Assembly: GCA_965644295.1 (NCBI GenBank)
Contig: CBFFRP010000234.1
Span: forward strand, 124,001-188,000
Length of the DNA stretch: 64,000 bases
Source: Paraphysomonas bandaiensis
Lineage: Eukaryota > Chrysophyceae
Direction: 5' to 3'
Below the pieces are notes generated by a model. That model saw only the letters and a program-made list of their open reading frames with translations. It searched no databases and was not told the origin of the DNA. Numbering within the stretch: position 1 is the stretch's first letter; each line of letters starts with the position of its first letter. Made by a program: the position numbers and the translations under genes. This document shows positions 1-10,441 of this stretch, in pieces.

Positions 1-1160
1 TCTTCATCACTATCTTTTCCTGGTAGTGTACGATGTACGATGCTATACCATAATACATACATATCATAAATTTTATTGGAGCTCTCTACTTCGTATATCG
101 TGTATGGTGGGAGCCAATACGAAATATTACAATATATATTTAGAGCGCATCTTGTACTCATTTATTTATTCCTCCTGAAGGGAAATCTCTTAGCTTTTAG
201 CTCCGGCTTTTAAATAGCTACAGTAGGAAGTGGCGGTTGTGCTAACCACAGAACTTTAAGGAAACTGCTCCCGATATTCTCAGAAAACTTAATATCACTA
301 TGTGCTATCTAATGTTGGGTTATAGATTAGAGCTACATTGCTTTGTGATGGTTTACAAGCTATATTGGTACAGGTTTTTAACGCCTATTGCTAAATAAAA
401 AGACTTTCAACAATGGTTTACAAGCAGCGTCTGTTTATTTATAGTTTATAGTTATGAACTTATAGACGTTGCAAAATACTGTGAGGATAAACGCATTGTA
501 TTGCAATATATATATATTGATGTAAAGGTCCTCGTCAATACATTCAAATATATTGTTCATGAACACTGCAATATACTGAATCTTAGCTACTATTTTTAAA
601 AAAACTATGGCAGTGGTCTTAAAAGTAATAGTGTAACAGTATATATAATATATAGGAGTATAAAAACTGGCGAAAACAGTCCGTACCATAGCAGTATTTC
701 TACGCAGTGCGCGGATAAAGACAGCATATTTACACTTTACCATCATATACTTATCGAATCCATTTGTCTAACTCATCAAGATAAACAGTCTTATATCGTT
801 GCTACATTAGGAAGAAAAGTGGAATATTGGTGGGAAGGTACAGCTTTAGATTGTCAATGACTTTATTAAAGTATGTACAGTATATGTGGGAGTTCTGGTG
901 AAAGATATGATGAACAGTACATACAGTACATGTACAAGTATATCTTCAAGATATCTGGATGGACAGTGCTGGATTTTCTGGGATTTTTGTTGCAAAATAT
1001 GTGCTATTTTGATATTGCTGACGGTGAAATTTCGAATTTTGTGTGCAATTTCTCCTACATTGTCCTTGACTACGCACATAAAAATCAACCAACAGGGTCA
1101 CTGGGTGATCCATTGAACCATTGCGACAATCATTTCCGTTCTATAGCACTTGCTTCAACG
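1..1160. other. Intergenic, no gene supported
   Basis: This AT-rich stretch holds no coding region I can support. Around 373-405 it carries one copy of a dispersed motif (ACGCCTATTGCTAA core) that recurs near 12.93, 28.18 and 30.37 kb. From 873 to 1160 an open frame runs in phase into the PON-like gene, but its composition does not look like a conserved N-terminus. Confidence 0.5.
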
Positions 1161-2210
1161 ATGTCAGTTCTAATCTCTGCTTGCCTTGTAGCAATAGCTC
1201 TTACACTGGGATATCAATATAACCGGCATATCAATCGCATTGAAACACTATCGCGGACATATGCTCCGCTCTCCTGCCATAAAATCGGAGATCATCTGTT
1301 ACACGGACCCGAGGACATTGCATTCTCTAGAGGCAATGGTTTATTGTTTGTTTCGTCTCATAATAGACGAAATATGTCTTCCACGGGCTCACTATACACT
1401 GTCAATGTAACCTCTGAAGTAGTACGACACTTTGACATCTTATATCCTGACAACTTTAGACCTCATGGAATGGCGATAGCTCAATGTGAGAGTTTAGAAA
1501 TTTTGTTTGTTATTTCACATCGACACGAAACTAATATGATGCACACCATCGAAGTGTTCGAATATAATTTAGAACACGACTCGCTTGAACACGTCAGAAC
1601 ACTCGCCAGCAGTAAGCTAGTCAGTCCAAACGATCTCATAGCATTAGACTGTAACAGATTAATAGTGTCAAACGATCATGGTGATGGTATATTACCGCGC
1701 CTTCTTTGGGATGATGTCACCCAGTCCCGCAGGTCTGACATGGTTTACTTCGACGGAAAAGATTGGCATTTTCTGAATACTTACGCTGCTTTTGGAAATG
1801 GATTGATTTTGCACCACCAAGCTGGAAGAGATTACCTTCTCCGCTCGTCAGCTGCTGACTACTCTCTCTTAACCTACGAGATTCTGCAGTCCCAAGATGA
1901 GCATTTAACTTTGCGCTTAGTTCATGACGAAAAGTTGCCACTCTCTCCTGATAACATCGAGTTTGATGAAGTGACCGGCGGGGTAGTGATTACTGGTCAC
2001 CCCTCTACTGGTCAGTTTGTCCTACATGCTGCACTTCATTTGCCTTCACCATCTGCCTCGATATTGTACCACGGGTTCGGAAACTATTCCTCATTGTATT
2101 ATGATAATGGACAGCAGTTATCGGCTTCTAGCGTTGCTGTTCGAACTATAGACGGGAAAAAGGTGTTTATTGGTCAAGTATTTGACTCATTTCTATTAAT
2201 GTGTGCGTAG
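1161..2210 (+). CDS. Paraoxonase/arylesterase-like six-bladed propeller lactonase, membrane-anchored
   Basis: From the ATG at 1161 the protein is about 350 residues, close to the length of animal PON proteins. It opens with a hydrophobic segment (MSVLISACLVAIALTLGY) that looks like a signal anchor. The propeller follows the PON order: a GPEDI segment, RPHGM (the conserved first histidine), SPNDLIAL, NDHGDG (second histidine), FGNG, SPDNIEFD and a C-terminal VFIGQVFDS. In PONs these Glu/Asn/Asp residues bind the catalytic and structural calcium, and the two histidines form the catalytic dyad. A lactonase or arylesterase role in the secretory pathway or at the cell surface is inferred. The frame stays open upstream to 873, so a longer product or an upstream exon is possible. 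I chose 1161 because it gives family length and a clean anchor. The gene converges on the FYVE gene. Confidence 0.75.
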   Translation: MSVLISACLVAIALTLGYQYNRHINRIETLSRTYAPLSCHKIGDHLLHGPEDIAFSRGNGLLFVSSHNRRNMSSTGSLYTVNVTSEVVRHFDILYPDNFRPHGMAIAQCESLEILFVISHRHETNMMHTIEVFEYNLEHDSLEHVRTLASSKLVSPNDLIALDCNRLIVSNDHGDGILPRLLWDDVTQSRRSDMVYFDGKDWHFLNTYAAFGNGLILHHQAGRDYLLRSSAADYSLLTYEILQSQDEHLTLRLVHDEKLPLSPDNIEFDEVTGGVVITGHPSTGQFVLHAALHLPSPSASILYHGFGNYSSLYYDNGQQLSASSVAVRTIDGKKVFIGQVFDSFLLMCA

Positions 2211-2627
2211 TATATGTATGTTTAATGTTTATCACTGAACCTTGAGTAATAATGACTGATATGCATATATAGTTTTACATTCAAATTACTAGAAGTACTG
2301 TTTAGTCTTTACAGGAAACATTTGGCACTATGTCTTTGTAAACGAACTAAAGTATACATTATACATGTATACATCATATCTAAGCAAGATGTAAATCCGG
2401 ATGAGACCTGAAAAGCTAATTCAGAAATAGTTTATGAAATTTAGGTATTGCTGAGAGCGGTATTGAAAATAACATTATAAGGTATCGTCGGAATACTTGG
2501 GTCAAATAACTGAATTCAATAGATAAGGAAAAATCATAAATCAAAGATATTGGATAATTGGATCCTGTTCATAGTCAGAATGCCACCAAGGAAGAATTAT
2601 ACACACAACAAGATAAGCCCCTAAAAA
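2211..2627. other. Convergent intergenic spacer
   Basis: The 3' flanks of two convergent genes meet here. The stretch is AT-rich and I see no gene, RNA or repeat in it. Confidence 0.5.
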
Positions 2628-3855
2628 TTAAGATACAAGCACAGTAGTGTCCACCCATGTTACATTTGTACTATAGTCTAGAACATCCTCAGCAAAGCGT
2701 TTCCCCTGAATCCTTCCCATTAGCCCTACTCTACCTACGTGTCCTCCGTGTCTTGGCAACACTACACCCTGACCCTGAAAACTAGTCTTAATTTCGATAC
2801 CGATAAGTAGCAATCTCATACCTTGTATTTCAGCAGAATATTCTTATCCTTGCACTGAATCTTCACCAGCAGCAATGTTCTAAAGTTAGCAACTGCGGCG
2901 CAGGGCGACATCTTGCTGTACGGAAATACGTTGAGGTTATGGAATGTTGCGGACATGTGCATACCTCTTGTCCGCACCCCTGGCAGTGGTATCGTATCTC
3001 ACCGGAGCATTAGGATCCATTAGCTCATTGTTGTTTATCAGAAGTAATAAATCAACTTCCTCTAGGCAGCACGAATCAAGTAGGGAATACACAGCTCCAC
3101 CCGGAGGCACTGTAAAACATAGCCTTAGTCCAGCCGAGCAGCAATGTAATCAAACATTACGAAGTATTCAACCAGTGCCAATGAATAGGAAAAGATTACG
3201 CACCTACAATATATGAAGGGCGAGATGATTCAAATACAGTATCTCCCCCAGGCAACAGTAATTTTACACACACAAAGTCCTCAGACTTATTGGCGAGCTC
3301 GAAATACCCACTCAGAGCAAAAGCCCCACCCGCTGGAAGCTTTGTGCCATTCTCACCGTACAGATATCCCCTTTGTAGAATAACCCGTCGAGCGGCAGGG
3401 ATACCCGGAATACTCAAGGACTGTTGAGTAGGGGTACCATCCTTGGCTATGGAGATCGCATTTTTGACATTACCAATTTTAGATTTAATGATAGTCTTGG
3501 AATCACGTGGCCCTTCACTATAATTTCGGCGCCTCATAATGTCACTTTCAAGTAAGCGTTGAACTTCCAGTTGGATTCTCTCCCCCGGAGTTTCGCCACG
3601 TACGCATCCAAGACAAAGCTTGATAGCCCCATCTACAAGACAGTTCTCGCACACAACTCCCCCACATTCCCTGCAGTGATGCTTCCATAGTCTCTTCACT
3701 GGCGGCATCGGAGCAAACTCAAATTTTGAGTCACAGTTACGACAATACTTCACATTATCTTTGTCTTCCCAATTGGCTCCTCGCTCATCCTCTATCTCTT
3801 CCTGTTCCATCCTCTCCTGCACAGCTTTGGCTTTCTTCACAAAGTTGCTTATCAT
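2628..3855 (-). CDS. FYVE-type zinc finger protein
   Basis: Four exons on the minus strand close in frame: 3855-3204, 3109-2965, 2915-2822 and 2774-2628, giving about 345 residues. The N-terminus is a charged helix. A FYVE-like double zinc finger follows at roughly residues 37-82: CRNC, then KHHCRECG, VVCENC and CLGC, supplying eight cysteines. The central signature keeps the HHCR core but lacks the canonical WxxD motif before the first cysteine pair. FYVE domains bind phosphatidylinositol-3-phosphate on endosomes, so an endosomal adaptor role is likely, though a related non-lipid finger cannot be excluded. The C-terminal half contains a glycine/hydrophobic region (around YLYGENGTKLPAGG) that I cannot assign to a family. 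No catalytic domain is visible. Confidence 0.75.
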
Positions 3856-4246
3856 TGAGCTCCTGGTCAGATATCGACACTACCAATACTACCAAATAAT
3901 GTAGAGCTTTCATTGTCATCCGTACAGGTCTCTATTTACTCCAACGATTAGCATGTGTCGAGCTAACAAATGGCCCAAGTGTTGCATGGATCTGATAGTG
4001 GACATGTCCATACATATACGTGCACACCAACTGGGGGATATTTCTGCACATATGTTCAGAGTCACTGTATATACCACAGTATATCGGTGTCGTGGTACAG
4101 GAATACCGTATAGCACACCGCTCTCGTATACAGTGTACTCCTACACCATAGTACCACAGTACAAAGTGGTAGTGTATTATTGTATACGGTACTGTATTCA
4201 TGTGCTAATTGTGTTCTCAGTTTAATGCTCTGATTGTCTGTCAGTC

Positions 4247-4278
<32 letters not shown>

Positions 4279-4297
4279 CTCTCCTCCACAGTCAGTA
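3856..4297. promoter_or_regulatory. Bidirectional intergenic region with dyad-rich motifs and a CA/TA microsatellite
   Basis: This is the shared 5' flank of the divergent FYVE (-) and TANGO6-like (+) genes. It is packed with short GTA/TAC dyads such as GTATAC and GTACTGTA, and it ends in a dinucleotide tract (CA repeats then TA repeats, about 4249-4279) just before the TANGO6 start. Promoter function is inferred from position only. Confidence 0.4.
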
Positions 4298-7200
4298 ATG
4301 GCAAAGCCAGTTGCTCCACCTGCGGAATTACGAGTTTGTATCGATCGAATCAGTTCCTTCATCGATAGTCTGTCAGAGGGCTCGAATAATGACTGTGTTT
4401 TCAATAGTGTTAAGATCGTATTCGACGACACCATCTCCCCTCTTATCTCTATGCTCACGACACTGGCGCGTCATATCAATGAGATGCAAGGGATGGAAGG
4501 GTCAGAATCTGTGGTGTTCAGCATCAGTCAGCTGAGAGGAGTGTACACCGCATTAGAGGTCGTGTGGAGCTGGGGATTATACCCGATGTTATCCGAGATT
4601 GTTAAGAGACCCCGAGAAATGCACCCAAAAGTTATGGTAATCTCAGAGGAGAATATGCGGTGTCGGTCGGAGGAACTTGTGGCATCTTGTTCAGGAACAA
4701 GTATTGGTGAATGGCGTGGCAATGCTATTATGCGAATGCTCTCCGTTCTCACAGAGGTGTCTTTCTCACCCCCATTCCGAGCCATGATGGCAGCTAGGAA
4801 TGAAACCAGAGTATTTTGTGTGTGTATAGCTGTACTGTCAGGTGAATCCGACATCTCGTTTTTGGAAGAGCACAAGCAAGTGGCTACTCGGTTTTTTTCA
4901 GAAGCATTATTGAGTGGAGGGGTATTTAACGACAGGAAAGAAGTAGTTCATGCCCTTCGGTATAGTGCAGCGGTTGGTTCTGCTCGGATGAGAACACTGG
5001 CGGGAGAAGGATTAACTGCAGTTCTTATGCAAGAAGATGGCCTGCGAGTAATGCTTTCTGTCTACCTTGACGGTGAGTGCATTTGCATTTCTGGGTGACA
5101 GTATCTGCCTTTCATGTACTGATATACACGTGTACTGTTGAAATTTTTATTGATACGTAATAGTACTATCAAGGCTAAATACTTTCTCTACTTTTAGGAG
5201 TATCGGATGGTTCTGATGCGACTGGCTGCGTCATTCGATTGGCTCGTCTTCTGACGTCGGTTCCAGCTTCCTTGCCTTCCTTCCTTTCAATTACTCCTTC
5301 CCCTGAAAACGTGGGGTGTGTGTACTTCGAAAATATTAGTAGCCAAATTACGTCACTGCTACTCCAATTGCACGAATCTAAGACTGTTCAGCCAGTATAT
5401 ATATCAGCTTGTGTCCTTATCGTGCACCGCGTGTGTTTCCTTGCGGCTGATACTGCGTGCATGTATATCATGCGAAAGCTATTTGCTCCATTGCTAGCAG
5501 TTCAAGATAAGGATGTGCGGATACCGGCTGCAGATATGGAGCGGAGGTTTAGCCTTGCTGTCGAAGTTCTACACTCCATGGTGACGCTGCATCCACTTCA
5601 CACCTCTGTGGTGCAGTGTTTACACAAATCTGGTGTCCTTTCCGCATCTCTCTCAGCAACGGTTCATATTTTGTCTAGTTACCCACTCTGTGGTCTCAAG
5701 CACCAACTCATAAATATATGTAAGGAAATTCTTCCGCGAACCGAGAGCCGCTCTGCAATAAATCTGGTGGAAAATCTTATTGTGCATAAGCAGCCGGCTG
5801 CATACTCCGCAGGGGAAACTGGGGGGCTAATAGTGGTTCCTCCATCAAGCGAAAAAGTGGGCGATAAAAGTTCCCTTGGTATCTCTGCTTTATTGGGAGG
5901 ACTAGGAGTAAGCTCTCCCGCTGGGGAAGAGGGTGATGGATATGAAGCTATTGTACAGGCCGCCGCGCTTTCCTACGCCTCATCAGCTCTGGATACCGAC
6001 GAAACTGCGGCCAACGATATGGCGATGTTTAACGAAATTCAGGGCGTCATTTCTCGAGCAAAAGGGATGGCAGCACTGTTTCTATCTATATTTCATACAG
6101 AGGGTGAGACTTCTGGTGAAGAAAAGGTCACCCCTGAACAGGACCAGCAAGAAGATGATAGTATTCCATCTGGTCTGTTTCTACGTGTTCTGAGAGGATA
6201 TCTGGGTATGCAGAGTGAACAACCGGATGTAGAAAACGACACTCTACTACCACCTCATATATCAGGCATGATCCTACTTGTACTGAAAAGTCACCTGCCG
6301 CTTGATATGCTTTTACGCAATGGTAGGCCGCGCCGACTGCAGACCTATATCTTGACAAAATGTTTTTGTAGGACACGATATTCTCCTCGTGTTGGCGGCA
6401 TTTCTGGAGGTAGCTGAGATATAGATGTACTGTATGCAGTTTGTCTTATGTGAGAATTAGGCCAGAGCAAGGAGAATCAGTGAAGGGCAGATGTTAATGC
6501 CCAGTCTTGATATGAAGACAGGTACCTCTACAAATATCAAGAGCAGCCTCATCGAGGAGTTAGGAAGCCTCTCTGGCGTGGAATCGGATGTTCAGAAGGG
6601 TGAGGAGGACACTGAGACCGAGACTGTTACTACTGTGCTTGCGTTGATCGGTGGAATGCTTCGAATGGGTGCCCAGCGTCGACCTGATAGAGAAGAGAAA
6701 ATTCTAAGAGACAGTATGCTACCAGCTCTTCAAGTAATGGCTGGGGAGGATAGAGAGTGTGAAGTTAGTCAAAGTGCTGCAGATATTGCACTTATCATAA
6801 TGATTCGCCATGCTCCAGAAGAAGCTGGCGATAGTGAGAAAAATGTCACTGAAAACGACCACATGGAGGGCGGAAGTGCATTCCTGCGAGTATGTTCTAA
6901 AGCAAAGCGTGAGTATCTATATGATTCGAGCGCTGCAATGCGTGGGCTTGGCCTACGGAACATTATCGTTGCCCTGAGGGAGCCAGCCGAGGTGTTTAAT
7001 GGAACTTTACTTTTTAATGCTTTTAAATTATTTTCTCTTATTAGGCACTTTCGCATGAAGATATAGCAGAGGCGAAGGAAATCCTTCTCCATCTCCTAAA
7101 GGATGAGGATTCGTTTGTTTACCTGAACGTCATGCACGGCATATCACACCTTATTGACCAAGATAGACGGTCGTTGTATCCAGATATTCTAGCTGTGTTT

Positions 7201-7979
7201 ACTGGTGAAGCGTCGACGCCAGCTGTAAGTGTGCGACACCGGGCAGCCCTGGGTGAATCTTTATCGCGTGCCTTGCGAAGAGCTGGGGAGAGCTCACCCG
7301 TTTATGTCCCAGGCACGGTGGCTGCCTGCATACCATTATGTCGGCGGCGGGTAAACCTATCCCAACATAACGTTTCTGTGAATGTAAATTTGACTACAAT
7401 GCGCGTGAGTTCTACAGATGGGACGGATGTCAGCGAGGAAGCCCTCGAACTAGCTGCTCGAGAAGCAGACGAAGTGTTTCTCAGGCAGACAGCGTTCTCT
7501 CTTCTAGCGGAATGTATAGCTGTGGCTGGGTGGAGGTGAGCTCGTCGTGGTATAAGCACATCGTAATCATTGACTTCTGTACTGATAGTGCGGCCAAGCA
7601 CATGCGTGATGTCATAGACCTCGCTGTTGGCGCTCTCACCCTAGAAGGTAGTGGTCAGCAGGAGAGTGTCGCAGTGAGGAGGTAATGTGAGTATGAAGTT
7701 TATACTTGGCTTATATTATGCACTAGATCTGCAGCATTTCTTCTGAGATATACTCTTCAAGGACTGAAGGATAAGATTTTTCAAATCAAGGATGCTGGAC
7801 TCCACTTGAAAGATATATACCGAATATTGAAGGTGGCATGCAGAGATAGGGACAGAGTTGTGGAATTTCAAGCGAGTGCAGCACTTGGCGTGCTAAGTGG
7901 ACTCATGAAGGAGCAATTATTTTTCAGTGAAAGGCAACTCAGTGGAGAAGACCTTCCTCCAATTAGAATTTTGAATTAA
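4298..7979 (+). CDS. TANGO6/RTP1-family HEAT-repeat protein
   Basis: Seven exons join in phase: 4298-5072, 5198-6322, 6372-6409, 6461-6991, 7045-7535, 7589-7681 and 7727-7979. The product is about 1101 residues, essentially the size of human TANGO6. The protein is helical throughout without clear TM segments. The C-terminal third carries the family signature: DSFVYLNVMHGISHLID, then VRHRAALGESLSRALRRAG, RQTAFSLLAECIAVAG, and a final RSAAFLLRYTLQGL block. Yeast Rtp1 supports nuclear import/assembly of RNA polymerase II, and TANGO6 was identified in Golgi organisation screens, so either role is possible here. The N-terminal two thirds are poorly conserved and acidic near residues 480-620. Exon 3 is only 38 bases. 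The assignment rests on the C-terminal block and overall length. Confidence 0.8.
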
Positions 7980-8862
7980 CCATCTTTCACTGACAAAAAA
8001 TAACAGCATTTGGTATTTTTAGAATTGATTATTTCAGAGTAAATCTGAACTAGTTGTTTCATATATTTGATTGATTTGTAATAAAGTACATGTGCGACAA
8101 CCATGGATCGCCTTTGAGCCATTTGTACTGACGTAGTTTATTGTTTATTATCTAAATTTGTCACTTAACCACGACTAGTTATAATACATTTTTCAGAATT
8201 TTTCCCAGTTTGATATTTGATATGCGCTAGCAAGGTATTGACAACGATTCTTGTAAATTCAAAACACTACTTGGACTCCAACTCTACGGTTATGACATAC
8301 CCTAAAATTACTTTCTGTACATACTACATACAAGAATTATATATAATATCACATACAACAGGTTTACACGATTTATTGACTTATAGCTGATTGCCACAGA
8401 AGCTTAATCAATAAACAGGTAACGCACTGTTATTCACTGCATATCTTTAACAATACTTACATCTTATTGCGAAATACTTAACAAAATAGAACTCCATGCA
8501 TTGCAAGTACATAGTGGAATATACTAACTACAGTGGAATAAATCTAAGAATATTTGTACGTGAGACAGAAAAATACTTATAAACTTTTTTTATGCAGTAA
8601 TTAGAAGCCCATGTGCTTGTGCAGTTATTATAATCGACTGGTAAAATCATTATAAGTGATATTTTAAATATAAAGTTCTAACTAAAATAAGTTATGCAAA
8701 TCGCAATTTGTTGTGAGCACGGCAGGCGCTACAACAAGGTGCGAATTCAATATCATAAAGAAGATACTACAACAGATCACGGCGCATTGCTAGCACCTAA
8801 CGTCGGTGAAAAAAGGACATATATGTTGCAACTTCAACCTCTGAAATATACCAATATAACAA
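7980..8862. other. Convergent intergenic spacer
   Basis: AT-rich spacer between the 3' ends of the TANGO6-like gene and the minus-strand unknown gene. No open frame, RNA gene or repeat is supported here. Confidence 0.5.
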
Positions 8863-9579
8863 TTACGCCTTAGGAATATCAATACGGACTTTTCGGGAAC
8901 TTTTAGTGACTGGCGATTCCTGTGAGATATTAATAGTGTCACCTCTTTTCAACGAAGTAGGGGAGGAAGGCATAGGAGGGTCTGTGTCTTTAATGTCAGT
9001 ATTAAGAGTAGCTAGTGTAGCCTTTGGGAGATGCGGCAATATGACTGATACACTGTGAGGTGCCGGCTTATCATGACAGTATTCCCTACTCTCAAGCATG
9101 TTAACAGCCCTAGGAGAAACTGTCAGGGCAGGCAGAGGAGGGGCAGGCGATTTGACAGGGTCACATTGAAAGTGAAAAGCGCTACGAGCACAAAAGGAAT
9201 CAATACTTTCTAGTCCTAATCCGCTGCTCTTAGGGCCTGACACATCCAGTCGCCAGGTCCCATGCACAGGAGAAATGAACGAATCTTCGGACTGACTCAG
9301 AACAAGCGTGTTTGCCGTCACCTTCGGTCTCTTCGGACTTAGAACGCTTCGAAGAGAGTTCTCTTTCCAATGAAATGCACTGCAATCAGCTGCTTTGAGT
9401 CTTTTGGAGTATCTGGTAGAGACTGCATTGCTGACGAAGCGGTGCTCTTGTGGGCAGAGCAGCTCGAACACTGGTCTCTCTATCTTACCCAGATGATGAG
9501 CCGCTTCATTAAACGGAGCCAGATGAATAGGCGACAGAGGAGAGAGCTTAACGGGTCGTTTTTTGTGTGTGTGAGTCAT
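8863..9579 (-). CDS. Unknown disordered Ser/Pro-rich protein
   Basis: A single open frame encodes 238 residues with no recognised domain. It is rich in Ser, Pro, Lys and Arg. It contains many SP/TP sites (SPLSPIH, LSPKRPK, ISPVHG, VKSPAPP, VSPRAV, ESPVTK), as expected of a proline-directed kinase substrate. Basic patches (KKRPVK near the N-terminus, SPKRPK, SSRKVR near the C-terminus) could act as nuclear localisation signals. It lies head to head with the OTU gene, 862 bases away. A small nuclear, cell-cycle-regulated protein is one reading, but this rests only on composition. A short C-terminal repeat-like stretch (LNTDIKDTDPPMPSSPTS) has no known match to me. Confidence 0.5.
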   Translation of the reverse strand: MTHTHKKRPVKLSPLSPIHLAPFNEAAHHLGKIERPVFELLCPQEHRFVSNAVSTRYSKRLKAADCSAFHWKENSLRSVLSPKRPKVTANTLVLSQSEDSFISPVHGTWRLDVSGPKSSGLGLESIDSFCARSAFHFQCDPVKSPAPPLPALTVSPRAVNMLESREYCHDKPAPHSVSVILPHLPKATLATLNTDIKDTDPPMPSSPTSLKRGDTINISQESPVTKSSRKVRIDIPKA

Positions 9580-10441
9580 ATGAGTGACTGATTCGAATGT
9601 AATGTGATTCTATAGGAAGATTCTGTCCACTGTATGTGCTCTACATCTTCTGCGGACCTGTCAATTAACTCACAGGTGTATCTGATTGTATTCGCTGCTC
9701 TGATATGTAACTATCAGTGTGCTCAGAGTATCAATGAACTGGATGATAATCACACTTGATCTTAAAGAGAGCTTGTCGTCATAGTACATACGGGACTTAC
9801 TTCACTTCCTCACAACGACCAATCAAATTCATTCAATCTATTTCTGTGGAATATGGTTGGCACGTGCAAGAAGGGTCAGTGTGAAAAAGACCACTTCAAA
9901 AACAGTGGAAGGAAACAAGTATACAGCACTGTATTTCGGGAGTTGAATTCATGAAGGACATACACATACACCCTACACTACTCCACTGCTGTATCATACG
10001 TACAGTACGTCGTACGAGTACACATGGACATGCGGTGCACTCTGCACTGCTGTATTCTGGAACTCATTTCTTCAAATCTTCGATTCTCTAGTTTTGTCCT
10101 AAGGAAAAAACTGATCATATACTGCTGTACATGTACAGTATGTACTGTATATACTGCTGTACACCCTGCACTGATATGATAGATGAGATGTATGCTGCTG
10201 TGTATGTGCGAGCACACGATCTGTCATTATCTTAAGGAACAGCTACTTAACTAACTTCATATCGATTAGAATATTCTATTAGGTGGATACTGGATCAATC
10301 AATCAACAAGCTACTCCTTTTAAACTTATTATCCGGTGATACACCCCTGTAACCGGCCCCTTGGACATACGCATATCAAGTCGTGTATAGTGTGACCCAG
10401 TAATTAGAATCGAATAGTACTCAACTGATCATATTAAAATA
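9580..10441. promoter_or_regulatory. Divergent promoter region with dense GTAC/TGTA dyads
   Basis: Shared upstream region of the unknown (-) and OTU (+) genes. Around 10123-10165 there is an unusually dense run of CTGCTGTAC, GTACATGTAC and GTACTGTATATAC motifs, like those in other 5' flanks of this window. No open frame is convincing. Confidence 0.35.

Noticed and set aside
873-1160. N-terminal extension of the PON-like protein
   Set aside because: The ATG at 1161 gives family length and a clean signal anchor, and the upstream residues show no conserved pattern. It remains possible.
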